Below are positions 25,122-34,327 of a stretch of DNA of 64,000 nucleotides, in pieces; position 1 is the first letter of the stretch, and each line of letters starts with the position of its first letter. The DNA is from Kitasatospora sp. NBC_00240 (lineage in GTDB: Bacteria; Actinomycetota; Actinomycetes; Streptomycetales; Streptomycetaceae): positions 930,001-994,000 of the forward strand of contig NZ_JAPEMU010000001.1 in assembly GCF_026342405.1 (NCBI RefSeq). Reading direction: 5' to 3'. The notes beneath the pieces are model-generated. The model was not told the DNA's origin and did no database searches. It saw only the letters and a program-made list of their open reading frames with translations. The position numbers and the translations under genes are program-made.

Positions 25122-25243
25122 ACCCCGCCCCAGGATCAGGAAGTGCTGGAAGACCGGGTGGGCGGCCTGGGCGGGGGTGTCGTCGGCATGGGTGAGGCCG
25201 ACCTGCCCGCTCTGACTGCCGTCGTCCGGCGGGACGACGCTCG
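25122..25243 (-). pseudogene. Displaced, mutated fragment of dnaE2
   Basis: This 122-bp piece aligns with 28535-28655 in the C-terminal part of the dnaE2 gene on the same strand. Here the minus strand reads DDGSQSGQVGLTHADDTPAQ, then AAHPVFQHFLILGRG. In dnaE2 it reads DDGSQGGQVDLTYFDDTHAQ, then AAHPLFHHFLILGRG. It ends abruptly on both sides and has no start. It is a partial duplicate of the gene 3 kb away. Confidence 0.8.
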
Positions 25244-25315
25244 TGCGGGCGGCCCGAGCGCACCGGCGGAGTTCGGATCGCTCGCCGCCTGCGGTTCGTC
25301 CTGTCGGCCGTCCCG

Positions 25316-25963
25316 CTATCGGCGTTCACCCCAGACCGAGGCGGCGATGCCGACCCGGTTCCGTACGCCGAGCTTGCGTTGGATGGTGGCCAGGTGGTTC
25401 TTGACCGTGCCGGCCGAGATGAACAACCGCGCGGCGATCTCCGCATTGGTCGCCCCGCCCGAGACCAGTTCGGCGATCTCGCTCTCCCTGGGGGTCAGCG
25501 GCTCGGCCGGCCCGGCGGGCGACGAGACCGCTGCGGGGGTGGCGAGTTGGCGCAGCAGCCGGACGGTGATCTGCGGGCTGATCAGGGTGTCGCCGGCCAC
25601 CGCCGCTCGGACCGCCTCGACCAGCAGGGCGGGGCTGGAGCGTTTGAGCAGGAAGCCGGCGGCCCCGTGCCGGAGCGCGGCGTGCACGTAATCGTCCAGG
25701 TCGAAGGTGGTCACCACGACCACCCGCAGCGGGTCGGCCGCTTCGGGCCCGGCCAGTTGCCTGGTCAGCTCCAGGCCGTCCAGTTTCGGCATCCGGATGT
25801 CCGCCAGTACGACGTCGGGTCGCAGCAGGCGGGCCTGTTCGAGTGCGGCGAGGCCGTCGGCGGCCTCCGCGATCACGGTCAGGTCGGGCTGTGCGTCCAG
25901 GATCATCCGGTAGGCGGCGCGGATGTCGTCGTGGTCGTCGGCCAGCAGGATGCGGATGGTCAC
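25316..25963 (-). CDS. NarL/LuxR-family response regulator
   Basis: A 215-residue DNA-binding response regulator. The receiver domain covers residues 1-120, with acidic pair Asp9-Asp10, phosphoacceptor Asp55 in [13 protein letters not shown], a Thr switch ([11 protein letters not shown]) and Lys at GFLLKRSSP. The C-terminal LuxR HTH (residues of about 150-205) reads [20 protein letters not shown] and [15 protein letters not shown]. Its start overlaps the kinase stop by 4 bp, so the pair is translationally coupled. Candidate target sites lie in the divergent promoter region at 27019-27056. Confidence 0.93.
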   Translation of the reverse strand: MTIRILLADDHDDIRAAYRMILDAQPDLTVIAEAADGLAALEQARLLRPDVVLADIRMPKLDGLELTRQLAGPEAADPLRVVVVTTFDLDDYVHAALRHGAAGFLLKRSSPALLVEAVRAAVAGDTLISPQITVRLLRQLATPAAVSSPAGPAEPLTPRESEIAELVSGGATNAEIAARLFISAGTVKNHLATIQRKLGVRNRVGIAASVWGERR

Positions 25964-27006
25964 GAGGCCCCCTCGGGCGGCAGCGGAAATGTCGCGGTGA
26001 CCAGCCAGCCCTGCCCGGTGCGCCCGGCGTCGAGCGTACCGCCGAGGGCCTCGACCCGGGCCGCCAGGGCGCTCAGGCCGTGTCCGCCCCGGCGTCGGGT
26101 CGGGCTCTCGGCCGCCCTGCCGTCGTCGGCGACGGTCAACTCCAGCCGTTGCCCGTCGAGCCGGCGTACGGACACCGTGACCGCCCGGGCGGTGGGGGCG
26201 TGCCGTCGGACATTGGTCAGCGCCTCGACCACGATCCGATGGACGGTGGCCCCGGCCTCACGAGCGAGCGGCTGCTCGGGCAGGTCGAGCCGGACCTGGG
26301 CGGCGCCGGAGGCGGTGAACCGCTCGGCCAGCGCCGGGAGTTCGGCCAGGCCGGGCTGCGGGGACCGGCGAGCGGCGTCGTCCTGGTCCGGGGTGTGCAG
26401 CAGGGCGACCGTGCGGTCCAGCGAGGAGAGCGCCTGCCGGCCGGACTGCTCGATCCGCCGGAACACCTCGGCCAGCTCGGGATGGGGCCCTGCCAGGAAG
26501 CCGCCCGCCTGGGCCAGGGCGAGCATGCCGCTCACGTCGTGCGCCACGAAATCGTGCAGGTCGTGGGCGAGTTCCAGCTGTTCGGCGCGGCGCGCGGCCG
26601 CCACCTCGCGGCGGCGCAGCCCGTCCAGCGACCAGAGGTAGAAGCCGACCAGCGCCGCCCCCAGGGCCCCGACCGCGCCGAAGCCGAGCAGTCCGACCTG
26701 CTGCCAGCCCTCGACCGGCGCGCCGAAGCGCAGCGGCCAGCAGAGCAGCGCCACCGTCAGGAGCCCGACGGCCGTCCGGCCCCGGCCGGTGCGCACCGTG
26801 ACCGTCACCAGGGCCAGCAGACCGACCAGTTCGACCACTCCGACCAACCCTGCCGGGCCGTCCTCGCCGAAGCCACCCGATGCCGCCCCGACGGCGGTCA
26901 GCGCGAGCGAGAGCGCCCCGGCCGTCGCCGTCGGTCGTGGCTTCCTGATCCATACCGCGGCCGTCACCGCGAGCACCGGCACGATGCTCCCCCATTGCCC
27001 GATCAT
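25960..27006 (-). CDS. Sensor histidine kinase, HisKA_3 type
   Basis: A 348-residue membrane kinase with about four hydrophobic helices in residues 1-125 and no extracellular sensing domain of note. The dimerisation/phosphoacceptor box is [18 protein letters not shown], with His151. The HATPase_c domain follows, with an N-box [15 protein letters not shown], a G1-type [10 protein letters not shown] and a G2 [17 protein letters not shown]. It belongs to the NarX/DesK-like class common in Streptomyces. It is the first gene of the leftward pair and diverges from a small membrane-protein gene. Confidence 0.92.
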   Translation of the reverse strand: MIGQWGSIVPVLAVTAAVWIRKPRPTATAGALSLALTAVGAASGGFGEDGPAGLVGVVELVGLLALVTVTVRTGRGRTAVGLLTVALLCWPLRFGAPVEGWQQVGLLGFGAVGALGAALVGFYLWSLDGLRRREVAAARRAEQLELAHDLHDFVAHDVSGMLALAQAGGFLAGPHPELAEVFRRIEQSGRQALSSLDRTVALLHTPDQDDAARRSPQPGLAELPALAERFTASGAAQVRLDLPEQPLAREAGATVHRIVVEALTNVRRHAPTARAVTVSVRRLDGQRLELTVADDGRAAESPTRRRGGHGLSALAARVEALGGTLDAGRTGQGWLVTATFPLPPEGAS

Positions 27007-27018
27007 GCGGCCAGCCTA

Positions 27019-27056
27019 TGCACCGAGAGGTGTATCCGCCTGTGCCGAACGGCACA
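27019..27056. promoter_or_regulatory. Two tandem 16-bp palindromes in the divergent promoter region
   Basis: TGCACCGAGAGGTGTA (27019-27034) and TGTGCCGAACGGCACA (27041-27056) share the pattern TGYRCCGANNGGYRYA. Their centres are exactly 22 bp apart, two helical turns. They lie between the histidine-kinase start (27006) and the membrane-protein start (27160), where the NarL-type response regulator would be expected to bind. Confidence 0.55.
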
Positions 27057-27159
27057 TACCGGGGCGTCGGGGTGCCCGCAGACCTGCCGATCGGCATCTG
27101 CCGCCGGTACCCGGCCCGCCGCGAGTCTGGAGGCACACCGAACGACGAGAGGAACTCCG

Positions 27160-27732
27160 ATGCTCGACACCGCTGTCACCCCCACCACCCGTGCCGGTTC
27201 CACCGCCCTCCCGTACCGGCCCGCCGCACCGTGGGCGGTCCGGGTGGCCAAGGTCGCGGCGTTGACCGCCGTCCCGTCCGGGCTCTGGCGGATCGCCCTG
27301 GGCGTCGGCGTCCCGGTCGGCTTCTCCGGCGCGACGGAACAGCAGATGACGGCTCACATGCCGGGCTGGGGCACCCTCTACGTGCTCGCCCTGAGCGCGC
27401 TCGCCGAGACGCTGGCCTTCCTCTCGCTGGGCCTCGTCCGCCCCTGGGGCCGGGTCACCCCCCGCTGGCTGCCGCTGATCGGCGGCCGCCGAGTCCATCC
27501 ACGCGCCGCCGTGATCCCGGCCGGACTCGGCGCACTCGCCGTCACCGCCATCACCTTCGCCGCCGGCTTCGGCGGATGGTACGGCCCGGACGCCATGGGC
27601 AGCCCGGAGGCACCACACGGCCTGGCCGGCCTGACCATGACCCTCTGCTACGCCCCGCTGCTGCTCTGGGGCCCGCTGCTGGCGGTCGTCACGGTGGACT
27701 ACCACCGCCGGTCCAGGGCCGGCTCGCACTGA
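27160..27732 (+). CDS. Four-helix membrane protein of unknown function
   Basis: A 190-residue protein starting at ATG 27160 with GAGAGGA 7 bp upstream. Four hydrophobic segments are visible near residues 25-45, 65-90, 110-135 and 150-180 (for example LYVLALSALAETLAFLSLGL and GLTMTLCYAPLLLWGPLLAV), with short basic loops and a basic C-terminus. No catalytic motif was recognised. It is transcribed divergently from a two-component system and is probably its target, as for many small membrane proteins next to DesK/LiaS-like kinases. No family name is offered. Confidence 0.75.
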   Translation: MLDTAVTPTTRAGSTALPYRPAAPWAVRVAKVAALTAVPSGLWRIALGVGVPVGFSGATEQQMTAHMPGWGTLYVLALSALAETLAFLSLGLVRPWGRVTPRWLPLIGGRRVHPRAAVIPAGLGALAVTAITFAAGFGGWYGPDAMGSPEAPHGLAGLTMTLCYAPLLLWGPLLAVVTVDYHRRSRAGSH

Positions 27733-27799
27733 CCCCGTCGCCGCCGGAGCGAGCCGGGGCACGTCGCGAAGGCCTGACCGCCAGGACGTGGCGGGACTG

Positions 27800-28265
27800 G
27801 AGCTCACGTCGGAGAGGAAGTTGGCGTTGAGCGGGTAGTCCTGGAGATCCCGCCTTGCGGGGCGTCGATCGCGCGGCTGCCGAGGTCGCTGCGGTAGCCG
27901 GCCAGTGCCGACGGCGGGACCTGGTCCAGCACGTCCAGGTTGTCGGACTGCAGGTCGGCATAGGCGGCCTCGGCGGTGCTGTACATCTTGCAGACCACAC
28001 CGCCGTTCTTCCAGTTCCAGGCGTTGACGAAGCTGTTGGACGTGACCGCGGTACCGTCGTGGAAGGTCTGCCAGGGACTGGTGGAGTTGACCCGCCAGGG
28101 GTCGGGGAACGCGGATGTCCCCGCCGCGTACGTGCAGCACAGCGCCCTGGGCCTACGTTCGGGCTGGTAGGTCACGCCGCCTGTCGGTCTGCCGGGCCGC
28201 CGCCCGTCCTGCCGGGTCCCGGGCGGCTCCCTGGTCCCGTCGGCCGCGAGCTGGAGGTCCGGCGC
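27800..28265 (-). pseudogene. Peptide/oligopeptide-binding lipoprotein relic (SBP_bac_5)
   Basis: Minus-strand pieces in one frame match an oligopeptide-binding protein with internal deletions. APDLQLAADGT is followed by PWQTFHDGTAVTSNSFVNAW (family motif FHDGTPVTAxSFVxAW). Then comes YSTAEAAYADLQSDNLDVLD with QVPPSALAGYRSDLGSR. Several hundred residues that normally lie between these pieces are absent, there is no start or lipobox, and the end is frameshifted. It is non-functional. Confidence 0.65.
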
Positions 28266-28295
28266 CGACACCTGGCCCACCCGACAAGCGCCGAG

Positions 28296-31200
28296 TCAGC
28301 CCGCGGAGCCGGGAGAGGCGTGCCAGAGGCGGCCGGGGCCGGCGCCCGGGCGGCGGCGGGCCGGGCGCTCGCCCTCGGGGTCCGGGCTGTCCGGTCCCGC
28401 CGGCGGGGTCGCGGCGAGGAGGGCGCGGACGGCGGCGGTGCCGCCGCTCGCGTGGGCGTCGGCGATGTCCTGGAGGTTCCAGGCGTGGGTGCCGATGACG
28501 GTGACCGACCGGCCGCGGCGCGAGACGGTGCCCCGGCCCAGGATCAGGAAGTGGTGGAACAGCGGGTGGGCGGCCTGGGCGTGGGTGTCGTCGAAGTAGG
28601 TGAGGTCGACCTGCCCGCCCTGGCTGCCGTCGTCCAGCGAGACGAAGATGGTACGGCGGCCGGAGCGCATCGGCGGGGTCTGGATGGCGACCTTCGCCCC
28701 GGCCACCAGGACGGTCTCCCCCGCCGTCCGCTCCCCCAGCTGGTGGGAGGGGGTGACGCCGAGCTCGGCGAGCAGCGGGTGGAAGGGCTCCATCAGGTGG
28801 CGGGAGGCGTCCATGCCGATCACCTCCAGTTCGGCCTGCAGTTCCTCGTCCGGGGTCATCGCGGGCAGGCCGGTGCTGCCGGCCGCCGGGGCGGCGGGCG
28901 GGGCGAGGACGAGTTGGGCGGGGATCTGGGCGGTGCGGTGCTGGCGGTGGAGTTCGTCGAGCTGGAGCAGGAGTTCGCGGCGGTGGGCGCCGGGGGCGAG
29001 GGCGTCGAGGGCGCCGATGCGGACCAGGCGGTCGGCGACCGGCTGGCTGGGGCGGGCCCGGGCCCAGAAGTCGGGGATGTCGGTGTAGGGGCGCTCCGCC
29101 GCGATCCTGGCGGCCTCCTCGTCGGTGATGCCGCGTACGTCGGCGAGCGGGATGCGCAGGCCCAGGCGGCCGTCGGGGAGTTGCTCGGTGCGGTAGTCGG
29201 TGCCGGAGTGCTGGACGTCGACGGGCAGCACCGGCACGCCGCGCCGGCGCGCGTCCGCGAGCACCAGGCGCTTCGGGTACATGCCGGGGTCGTGCTCCAG
29301 CAGTCCGGCGTAGAACGGCGCCGGGTAGTGCGCCTTCAGCCAGGCCGACTGCAGGGTGGGCAGGGCGAACGCCACCCCGTGCGAGCGGGCGAAGCCGTAG
29401 GCGCCCATGTTCTTGAGCATCGTCCAGACCCGGTCGATCACCTCGGGACGGCGGCCGGCCGAAGCACTGGCCTTGCGGTACCAGGACTCCAGGGCGGCGA
29501 TCCGCTCCGGCTCGGCGAGCGCGCGGCGGGCCTCCTCCCCCATGGCCAGGTCGGTGCGGGTCATGGTCGCGAAGACCCCGGCCACCTGCTCGTTGAAGAT
29601 GACCACGCCGTACGTGCTGCGCAGCCACGGCTCCAGATCGGGGTGCGGGTAGCTGACCGGCTTCTTGCCGTGCCGGCCGAGCAGGAACGGTTTGATCATG
29701 TCGGCCTGGACCGGGCCGGGCCGGAACAGGCTGATCTCGGCGACCAGGTCCTCGAAGGTCTCCGGCTGCAGGCGGCCGAGCAGGTCCTTCTGCCCGGGCG
29801 ATTCGAGCTGGAAGACGCCGAGGCTCTCGCCCTCGCGGAGCAGCCGGTAGGCCTCGGGGTCGGTGAGGGGCACCTGGGTGCGGTCGTCGAGGTCGATCCG
29901 TTCGCCGGTGGTGCGTTCGATCTCCTGGACGGCGTAGGCCATGGAGGACTGCATCCGGACCCCGAGGACGTCGAGTTTGAGCAGGCCCAGGTCCTCGACG
30001 TCCTCCTTGTCGAACTGGGAGGCCGGGAAGCCCTCGCCGGCCGTGGGGAAGACGGGGGTGCGCCGCAGGAGGGTGTCGTCGGAGAGGATGACGCCGCAGG
30101 GGTGCATGGCGGTGCCGCGGGGCAGCGCGTCCAGGCCCTCGACGAGGTCCCAGAGCCGGCCGTAGCGGTGGGCGTGCTCGGCGAGCTGCCGCAGCTCGGG
30201 GAGTTCGGCGAGGGCGGTCTTCGCGGAGCGGGCGGTGAGGTGCGGGAAGGCCTTCGCCAGGGTCCCGGTCTCGTCGGGGGGCAGGCCGAGCGCGAGGCCG
30301 GCGTCGCGGATCGCCCAGCGGACCCGGTAGGTCTCGGGCATGGAGAGGGTGCAGACCCGGTCGGTGCCGAAGCGGTCCATGATCCGCCGGTAGACGTCCA
30401 GGCGGCGGGCCGACTCGACGTCGATGTCGATGTCCGGCAGCGACTTACGGCGCAGGTTCAGGAAGCGCTCCATGATCAGTTCGTGGTCCAGCGGGTTCGC
30501 GAACGAGATGCCGAGCAGGTGGACGACCAGGGAGCCGGCGCCCGAACCGCGAGCCTGCACCCGGATGCCCATCTCCCGTACGTCGTCGACGACCTGGGCG
30601 ACGGTCAGGAAGTAGGTCGGCCAGCCGAGGGTCTGGATCACCCGCAGCTCCTCCTCCAGGCGGGTGCGCATGGTGGCGGAGCGGTCGTAGCCGTGGCGGA
30701 CCATCGCGGCCTCGCAGCGCCGGCGCAGCGTGCGCGCCGAGGTACCCGGCGCCGCGCCGATCACGTGCTCCTCCGGGAAGTGCACCCGGCCGATGCCGAG
30801 GTCGGACTCCGGGTCGAGGCGGCAGTCGCCGGCGGTGCGCTCGGTGGTGGCGAGCAGGTGGGCCGCGCCGCCGTTCTCCTGGCCGGCCGCCCGGGCGACC
30901 TCCTCCGCCAGCGCGGCCATCTCCGGCTTGTCCTTCAGCAAGCGCTCGCCGTTGCAGGTCCGCCCGGCCCGGACGGGGACGAGCAGCCGGGCGGCGTCCA
31001 GCACGTCCGCGACCGGCGCCTGCGCGCGGTCGGCGTAGCGGACGGCGTTGGTGAGGACGGCGAGCAGGTCGAGGTCGGCGGCCAGGCCGACGGTGCGGGC
31101 GGCGAGGCGCAGCGAGCCCGGTCCGGTGCCGGTGCGGCGGTGGTGGACGGCCTCCAGGCGCAGGTGCGGGCCGTAGGCCTCGCGCCAGGGGGCGAGGAGT

Positions 31201-31709
31201 TCGGTGGCCCGGTCGGGGCGGCCGGCGGCGAGGGCCCGGACGGGTTCGGAGGCGGGGCCGAGCAGGGCGGTGAGGCCTTCGGTGTGCTGCTGGAGGGCGG
31301 TCCAGGGGACGATCGGCTGGCCGCCGCCGGACTCGGCGCGGGCGGCCCAGGCAGCGGTGATCAGCGCGCACAGGTTGGCCCAGCCGGTGCGGTCGCGGGC
31401 CAGCAGGGTGATCCGCGGGGCGGACTCGTCGACGAACGCTCCCCCGCGCGCCGGGGTCTTCCGGCGGGCGGCCGTCGCGGTGGTGGCGGCCGGCTCCAGC
31501 AGGGGGACGGCGAGGTCGGCGCCGAACACCGGCCGCACCCCGGCCCGGAGGCAGGCCTTGGCGAAGCGCACCGCCCCGGCGACCGTGTCGCGGTCGGTGA
31601 GCGCCAGCGCACCCATCCGCTGCTCGGCGGCCCGCTCGGCCAGGCGGTCGGGCAGGGAGGCCCCGTAGCGGACGGAGTACCCCGAGGCGACGTGCAGATG
31701 CGTGAACAA
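28296..31709 (-). CDS. dnaE2: DnaE2-type error-prone DNA polymerase III alpha subunit
   Basis: A 1137-residue polymerase. The start is set at TTG 31709 because AGGAGG lies 9 nt upstream and the PHP domain (FTHLHVASGYSVRYGAS) follows at once; a GTG at 31775 would add 22 unrelated residues. The catalytic acidic motif PDIDIDVE lies near residues 425-432, with the palm signature QARGSGAGSLVVHLLGIS before it and FRPGPVQADMIKPF and GVVIFNEQVAGVFATMT after it. An OB-fold (AGAKVAIQTPPMRSGRRT) is near the C-terminus. DnaE2 (ImuC) carries out mutagenic translesion synthesis with ImuA/ImuB in the SOS response. Neither partner gene is adjacent here, so they must be encoded elsewhere or be missing. Confidence 0.95.
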   Translation of the reverse strand: MFTHLHVASGYSVRYGASLPDRLAERAAEQRMGALALTDRDTVAGAVRFAKACLRAGVRPVFGADLAVPLLEPAATTATAARRKTPARGGAFVDESAPRITLLARDRTGWANLCALITAAWAARAESGGGQPIVPWTALQQHTEGLTALLGPASEPVRALAAGRPDRATELLAPWREAYGPHLRLEAVHHRRTGTGPGSLRLAARTVGLAADLDLLAVLTNAVRYADRAQAPVADVLDAARLLVPVRAGRTCNGERLLKDKPEMAALAEEVARAAGQENGGAAHLLATTERTAGDCRLDPESDLGIGRVHFPEEHVIGAAPGTSARTLRRRCEAAMVRHGYDRSATMRTRLEEELRVIQTLGWPTYFLTVAQVVDDVREMGIRVQARGSGAGSLVVHLLGISFANPLDHELIMERFLNLRRKSLPDIDIDVESARRLDVYRRIMDRFGTDRVCTLSMPETYRVRWAIRDAGLALGLPPDETGTLAKAFPHLTARSAKTALAELPELRQLAEHAHRYGRLWDLVEGLDALPRGTAMHPCGVILSDDTLLRRTPVFPTAGEGFPASQFDKEDVEDLGLLKLDVLGVRMQSSMAYAVQEIERTTGERIDLDDRTQVPLTDPEAYRLLREGESLGVFQLESPGQKDLLGRLQPETFEDLVAEISLFRPGPVQADMIKPFLLGRHGKKPVSYPHPDLEPWLRSTYGVVIFNEQVAGVFATMTRTDLAMGEEARRALAEPERIAALESWYRKASASAGRRPEVIDRVWTMLKNMGAYGFARSHGVAFALPTLQSAWLKAHYPAPFYAGLLEHDPGMYPKRLVLADARRRGVPVLPVDVQHSGTDYRTEQLPDGRLGLRIPLADVRGITDEEAARIAAERPYTDIPDFWARARPSQPVADRLVRIGALDALAPGAHRRELLLQLDELHRQHRTAQIPAQLVLAPPAAPAAGSTGLPAMTPDEELQAELEVIGMDASRHLMEPFHPLLAELGVTPSHQLGERTAGETVLVAGAKVAIQTPPMRSGRRTIFVSLDDGSQGGQVDLTYFDDTHAQAAHPLFHHFLILGRGTVSRRGRSVTVIGTHAWNLQDIADAHASGGTAAVRALLAATPPAGPDSPDPEGERPARRRPGAGPGRLWHASPGSAG

Positions 31710-31718
31710 CGGTGGTCG

Positions 31719-31724
31719 CCTCCT
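31719..31724 (-). promoter_or_regulatory. Ribosome-binding site that fixes the dnaE2 start
   Basis: A perfect AGGAGG on the minus strand, 9 nt before TTG 31709. It favours this rare TTG start over the upstream GTG at 31775. Confidence 0.75.
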
Positions 31725-31787
31725 AGCTCCACGACCCCCATGTCCTGATCTCCGGCGCCCCCACCTGACACCCACCCTAGAGCCTGT

Positions 31788-31803
31788 TCGAACATTTGAG
31801 CTA
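31788..31803 (-). promoter_or_regulatory. Possible degenerate SOS (LexA) box upstream of dnaE2
   Basis: On the plus strand TCGAAC-ATTT-GAGCTA has one perfect half of the actinobacterial LexA pattern TCGAAC-N4-GTTCGA; the other half matches at three of six positions. It overlaps a perfect palindrome TGTTCGAACA (31785-31794). The site is 79-94 bp upstream of the start, and dnaE2 genes are typically LexA targets. Binding is an inference. Confidence 0.4.
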
Positions 31804-32246
31804 ATAGAAATCGATCAAACGTCTCCGCTTTCACCTGCAAGGACGCACCGCTCCGGTGCGAACACCTTCGGTGACCCTCGCGCCCCGGGCCACCGAACCC
31901 GCGAACCCTCCACCGGCCACCGGCCACCGGGATGGTGCCGCACCCCGGCGGCGACCGTGGCGCCGCGCTCCGGGCGGACGGCGCACTCGGCCGCAGTGGC
32001 CGGACGAGGGTGACGCAGGGGGTGCGCGGGGGCGGCACAGGGGGTGCGCGGGGGCCGCGCGAGGGCCCGAGGGGGCCGCCCGGGACCGGACCTGCCTGCC
32101 GAGCCCGACCGGCGGGCCCTGCGCTCCGCGTCCGGCCCTTCGGCGATGTCCGACCCATCGGCGACGCAGTGTCAGACATGCCGTCTACGATGTGCGTTCA
32201 CATGGAGGCTCCCCGCGCTGGTCGCGGGCGAGGTGAGGGGGACGGT
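31804..32246. other. Intergenic region between dnaE2 and a divergent membrane-anchored protein
   Basis: About 440 bp, AT-richer near 31795-31840 and then Gly/Arg/Pro-like GC-rich sequence. A long plus-strand frame enters from 31932 but has no protein-like composition before ATG 32247. No RNA or repeat was recognised. Confidence 0.4.
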
Positions 32247-32951
32247 ATGGCCGGCTGGATCTTTTTCGCCACCCTACTGATGGCGCCGATCGCCTATGGA
32301 CTGACCCGGGAGATCCGCGCCTCCGGCCGGCTGAGGGCCGCCGAGCGGCTGCTACGGGCCCTCGGCCGCCGCCCCGGCTGGCGCGTGCTGGAGCGCACCG
32401 AGTCCTGGCACGACCACCTACCGCACTACCCCTGGCTGGATGCCCCGCGCGGCACCACCGTCACCGGCCCGGGCCAGGACGGGCAGACGATCACCGTCGC
32501 CTGGTTCACGCGGCTTGAACAGCGACGCGGCCTGCACTGGCTGCTGTTCTGCTACGAGATCCCGGAGAGCGTGCCGCCGATCCGGCTCGAACGGGAATGG
32601 GGCGCCGCCGCCCTTCGGATCCCGGTCACCCGGCCGGGCCTCTACATCCCGATGGCATCGCCCAGCTCGCAGAAGCTCACCGAGGCCCTCATGGCCGGCG
32701 ACCTGACCGATCGCCTCGCCGCACTGGGAGCCCCCGCGGTCAGCGTCCGGGGGAACAGGATCTGCTTCCTCTACCATCCGCTGCCCGACCGCGCCGAGGT
32801 CGGGCGGTACGCCGCGGGCCTTCCCGCCCTGCTCCCCGACCTGCGCCGGCTCGCCCGCAGCAGCGAGGAATCGCAGGCCGCCGAGGACACCGAGGACACC
32901 GAGGACACCGACAGCGTCGAGGAAGACCGCGGCCCCCAGGACGCCCGCTGA
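32247..32951 (+). CDS. Single-pass membrane protein of unknown function
   Basis: A 234-residue protein starting at ATG 32247 (MAGWIFFATLLMAPIAYGLT), which gives an N-terminal membrane anchor. The frame continues upstream to 31932, but that part is Gly/Arg-rich and has no supporting start. The body is soluble, mixed alpha/beta, with ESWHDHLPHYPWLDAPRGTT and HWLLFCYEIPESVPPIRLER, and resembles hypothetical proteins of actinobacteria only in style. The C-terminus is acidic and contains the tandem repeat EDTEDTEDTD. The downstream hairpin and convergent gap gene show that it is a single-gene unit. Confidence 0.65.
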   Translation: MAGWIFFATLLMAPIAYGLTREIRASGRLRAAERLLRALGRRPGWRVLERTESWHDHLPHYPWLDAPRGTTVTGPGQDGQTITVAWFTRLEQRRGLHWLLFCYEIPESVPPIRLEREWGAAALRIPVTRPGLYIPMASPSSQKLTEALMAGDLTDRLAALGAPAVSVRGNRICFLYHPLPDRAEVGRYAAGLPALLPDLRRLARSSEESQAAEDTEDTEDTDSVEEDRGPQDAR

Positions 32952-33044
32952 CAACTTGGTGCGCGATTGCCTGGGGCATCGCGTTCGGGCGGAGCGGGAC
33001 TACAGGGCCGCACGCACAGGGCCGCGTGGCACCGGGTGCCGGCG

Positions 33045-33072
33045 CCGCCGGCCCGACAGGTCGGGCCGGCGG
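33045..33072. terminator. Bidirectional hairpin terminator between convergent genes
   Basis: Perfect 13-bp arms CCGCCGGCCCGAC and GTCGGGCCGGCGG with a 2-nt loop, located between the membrane-protein stop (32951) and the gap stop (33109). Confidence 0.7.
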
Positions 33073-33108
33073 TCACCCTGAACGGCCCGGGGTCCGCCTC
33101 GCCCCAGG

Positions 33109-34107
33109 TCAGCGGGCGGCGAGGAGACCGACCGTGTCGATCACCCGGTTCGAGAAGCCCCACTCGTTGTCGTACCAGGCGACGACCTTGATGTGCCGGC
33201 CCTCGACCCGGGTCAGGGCCGAGTCGAAGATCGACGAGGCCGGGTTGCCGGTGATGTCCGAGGAGACCAGCGGGTCCTCCGAGTACTCCAGGATGCCGGC
33301 GAGCGGTCCCTCCGCCGCGGTGCGGTAGGCCGCCAGCACCTCGGCGCGGGTCACCTCGCGGGCCACCGTGGTGTTGAGCTCGACGATCGAGCCCACCGGG
33401 ACCGGCACCCGGATCGAGTCACCCGACAGCTTGCCGTCGAGACCGGGCAGCACCAGGCCGATCGCCTTCGCGGCGCCGGTCGTGGTGGGCACGATGTTGA
33501 CGGCGGCGGCGCGGGCCCGGCGCGGGTCGCGGTGCGGACCGTCCTGCAGGTTCTGCTCCTGCGTGTAGGCGTGCACGGTGGTCATGAACCCGTGCTCGAT
33601 GCCGGCCAGGTCGTCGAGCACCGAGGCCAGCGGCGCGAGCGCGTTGGTCGTGCAGGAGGCGTTCGAGACGATGGTGTGCAGGGCGGGGTCGTAGGCATGG
33701 GTGTTCACGCCGAAGGCGAGCGTGACGTCCGCACCGTCCGAGGGCGCGCAGACGAGCACCTTCCGCGCGCCGGCGGCGAGGTGGGCGCCGGCGGCCGAGG
33801 CCGAGGTGAACCGACCGGTCGCCTCCAGCACGATGTCGACCTCGAGCTCGGCCCACGGCAGCTGCGCCGGTTCCCGCTCGGCGAGCACCTTGATGCGGCG
33901 TCCGTCGACGACGAGGGTGTCCCCGTCGACGGTCACCGGGCGGCCCAGCCGGCCGGCCGTGGTGTCGTAGGCGAGCAGCCGGGCAAGAGTGGCGGGCTCG
34001 GAGAGGTCGTTGACGGCGACCACGTCCAGCTTGCTGTCGCGCTCCAGCAGAGCACGCAGCACGTTGCGCCCGATGCGGCCGAATCCGTTGATAGCGATAC
34101 GAGTCAT
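33109..34107 (-). CDS. gap: Glyceraldehyde-3-phosphate dehydrogenase, type I
   Basis: A 332-residue cytoplasmic glycolytic enzyme that oxidises glyceraldehyde-3-phosphate to 1,3-bisphosphoglycerate. The start is ATG 34107, preceded by GGAAGGGA; the extension to 34125 is unlikely. The Rossmann start INGFGRIGRN, the NAD-selecting Asp34 in VNDLSEP, the catalytic Cys152 in SNASCTTN, His in TVHAYTQEQ and the C-terminal WYDNEWGFSNRV are all present, so it should be active and NAD-dependent. It lies 220 bp downstream of a DJ-1/AraC regulator on the same strand. This recalls the gap-gapR pairing described in Streptomyces aureofaciens. Confidence 0.96.
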   Translation of the reverse strand: MTRIAINGFGRIGRNVLRALLERDSKLDVVAVNDLSEPATLARLLAYDTTAGRLGRPVTVDGDTLVVDGRRIKVLAEREPAQLPWAELEVDIVLEATGRFTSASAAGAHLAAGARKVLVCAPSDGADVTLAFGVNTHAYDPALHTIVSNASCTTNALAPLASVLDDLAGIEHGFMTTVHAYTQEQNLQDGPHRDPRRARAAAVNIVPTTTGAAKAIGLVLPGLDGKLSGDSIRVPVPVGSIVELNTTVAREVTRAEVLAAYRTAAEGPLAGILEYSEDPLVSSDITGNPASSIFDSALTRVEGRHIKVVAWYDNEWGFSNRVIDTVGLLAAR

Positions 34108-34327
34108 GAGTGGTGTCCCTTCCACCGATCACCAGATCTGTCGACACCAGACTCGCGCGCGGCGCTCGCCCGTGGCAGCGGCGTGAGTGCCATGGTTCGT
34201 AAGGATCGCGCCAACCGGCGCACGCGCCTTCCGGTGAGGCCCGTGCACCCCGCCGGCCGCCCGGCGACAGGCCGCGCCACCGTGCGCCACCGCACTCCTA
34301 CGGCCCGGACCACTCGTAGGGCCCGGG

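Noticed and set aside
27855..31748. Open frame of about 1297 codons on the plus strand
   Set aside because: Antisense to dnaE2; Gly/Val/Arg-rich translation without motifs, a by-product of high-GC third positions.
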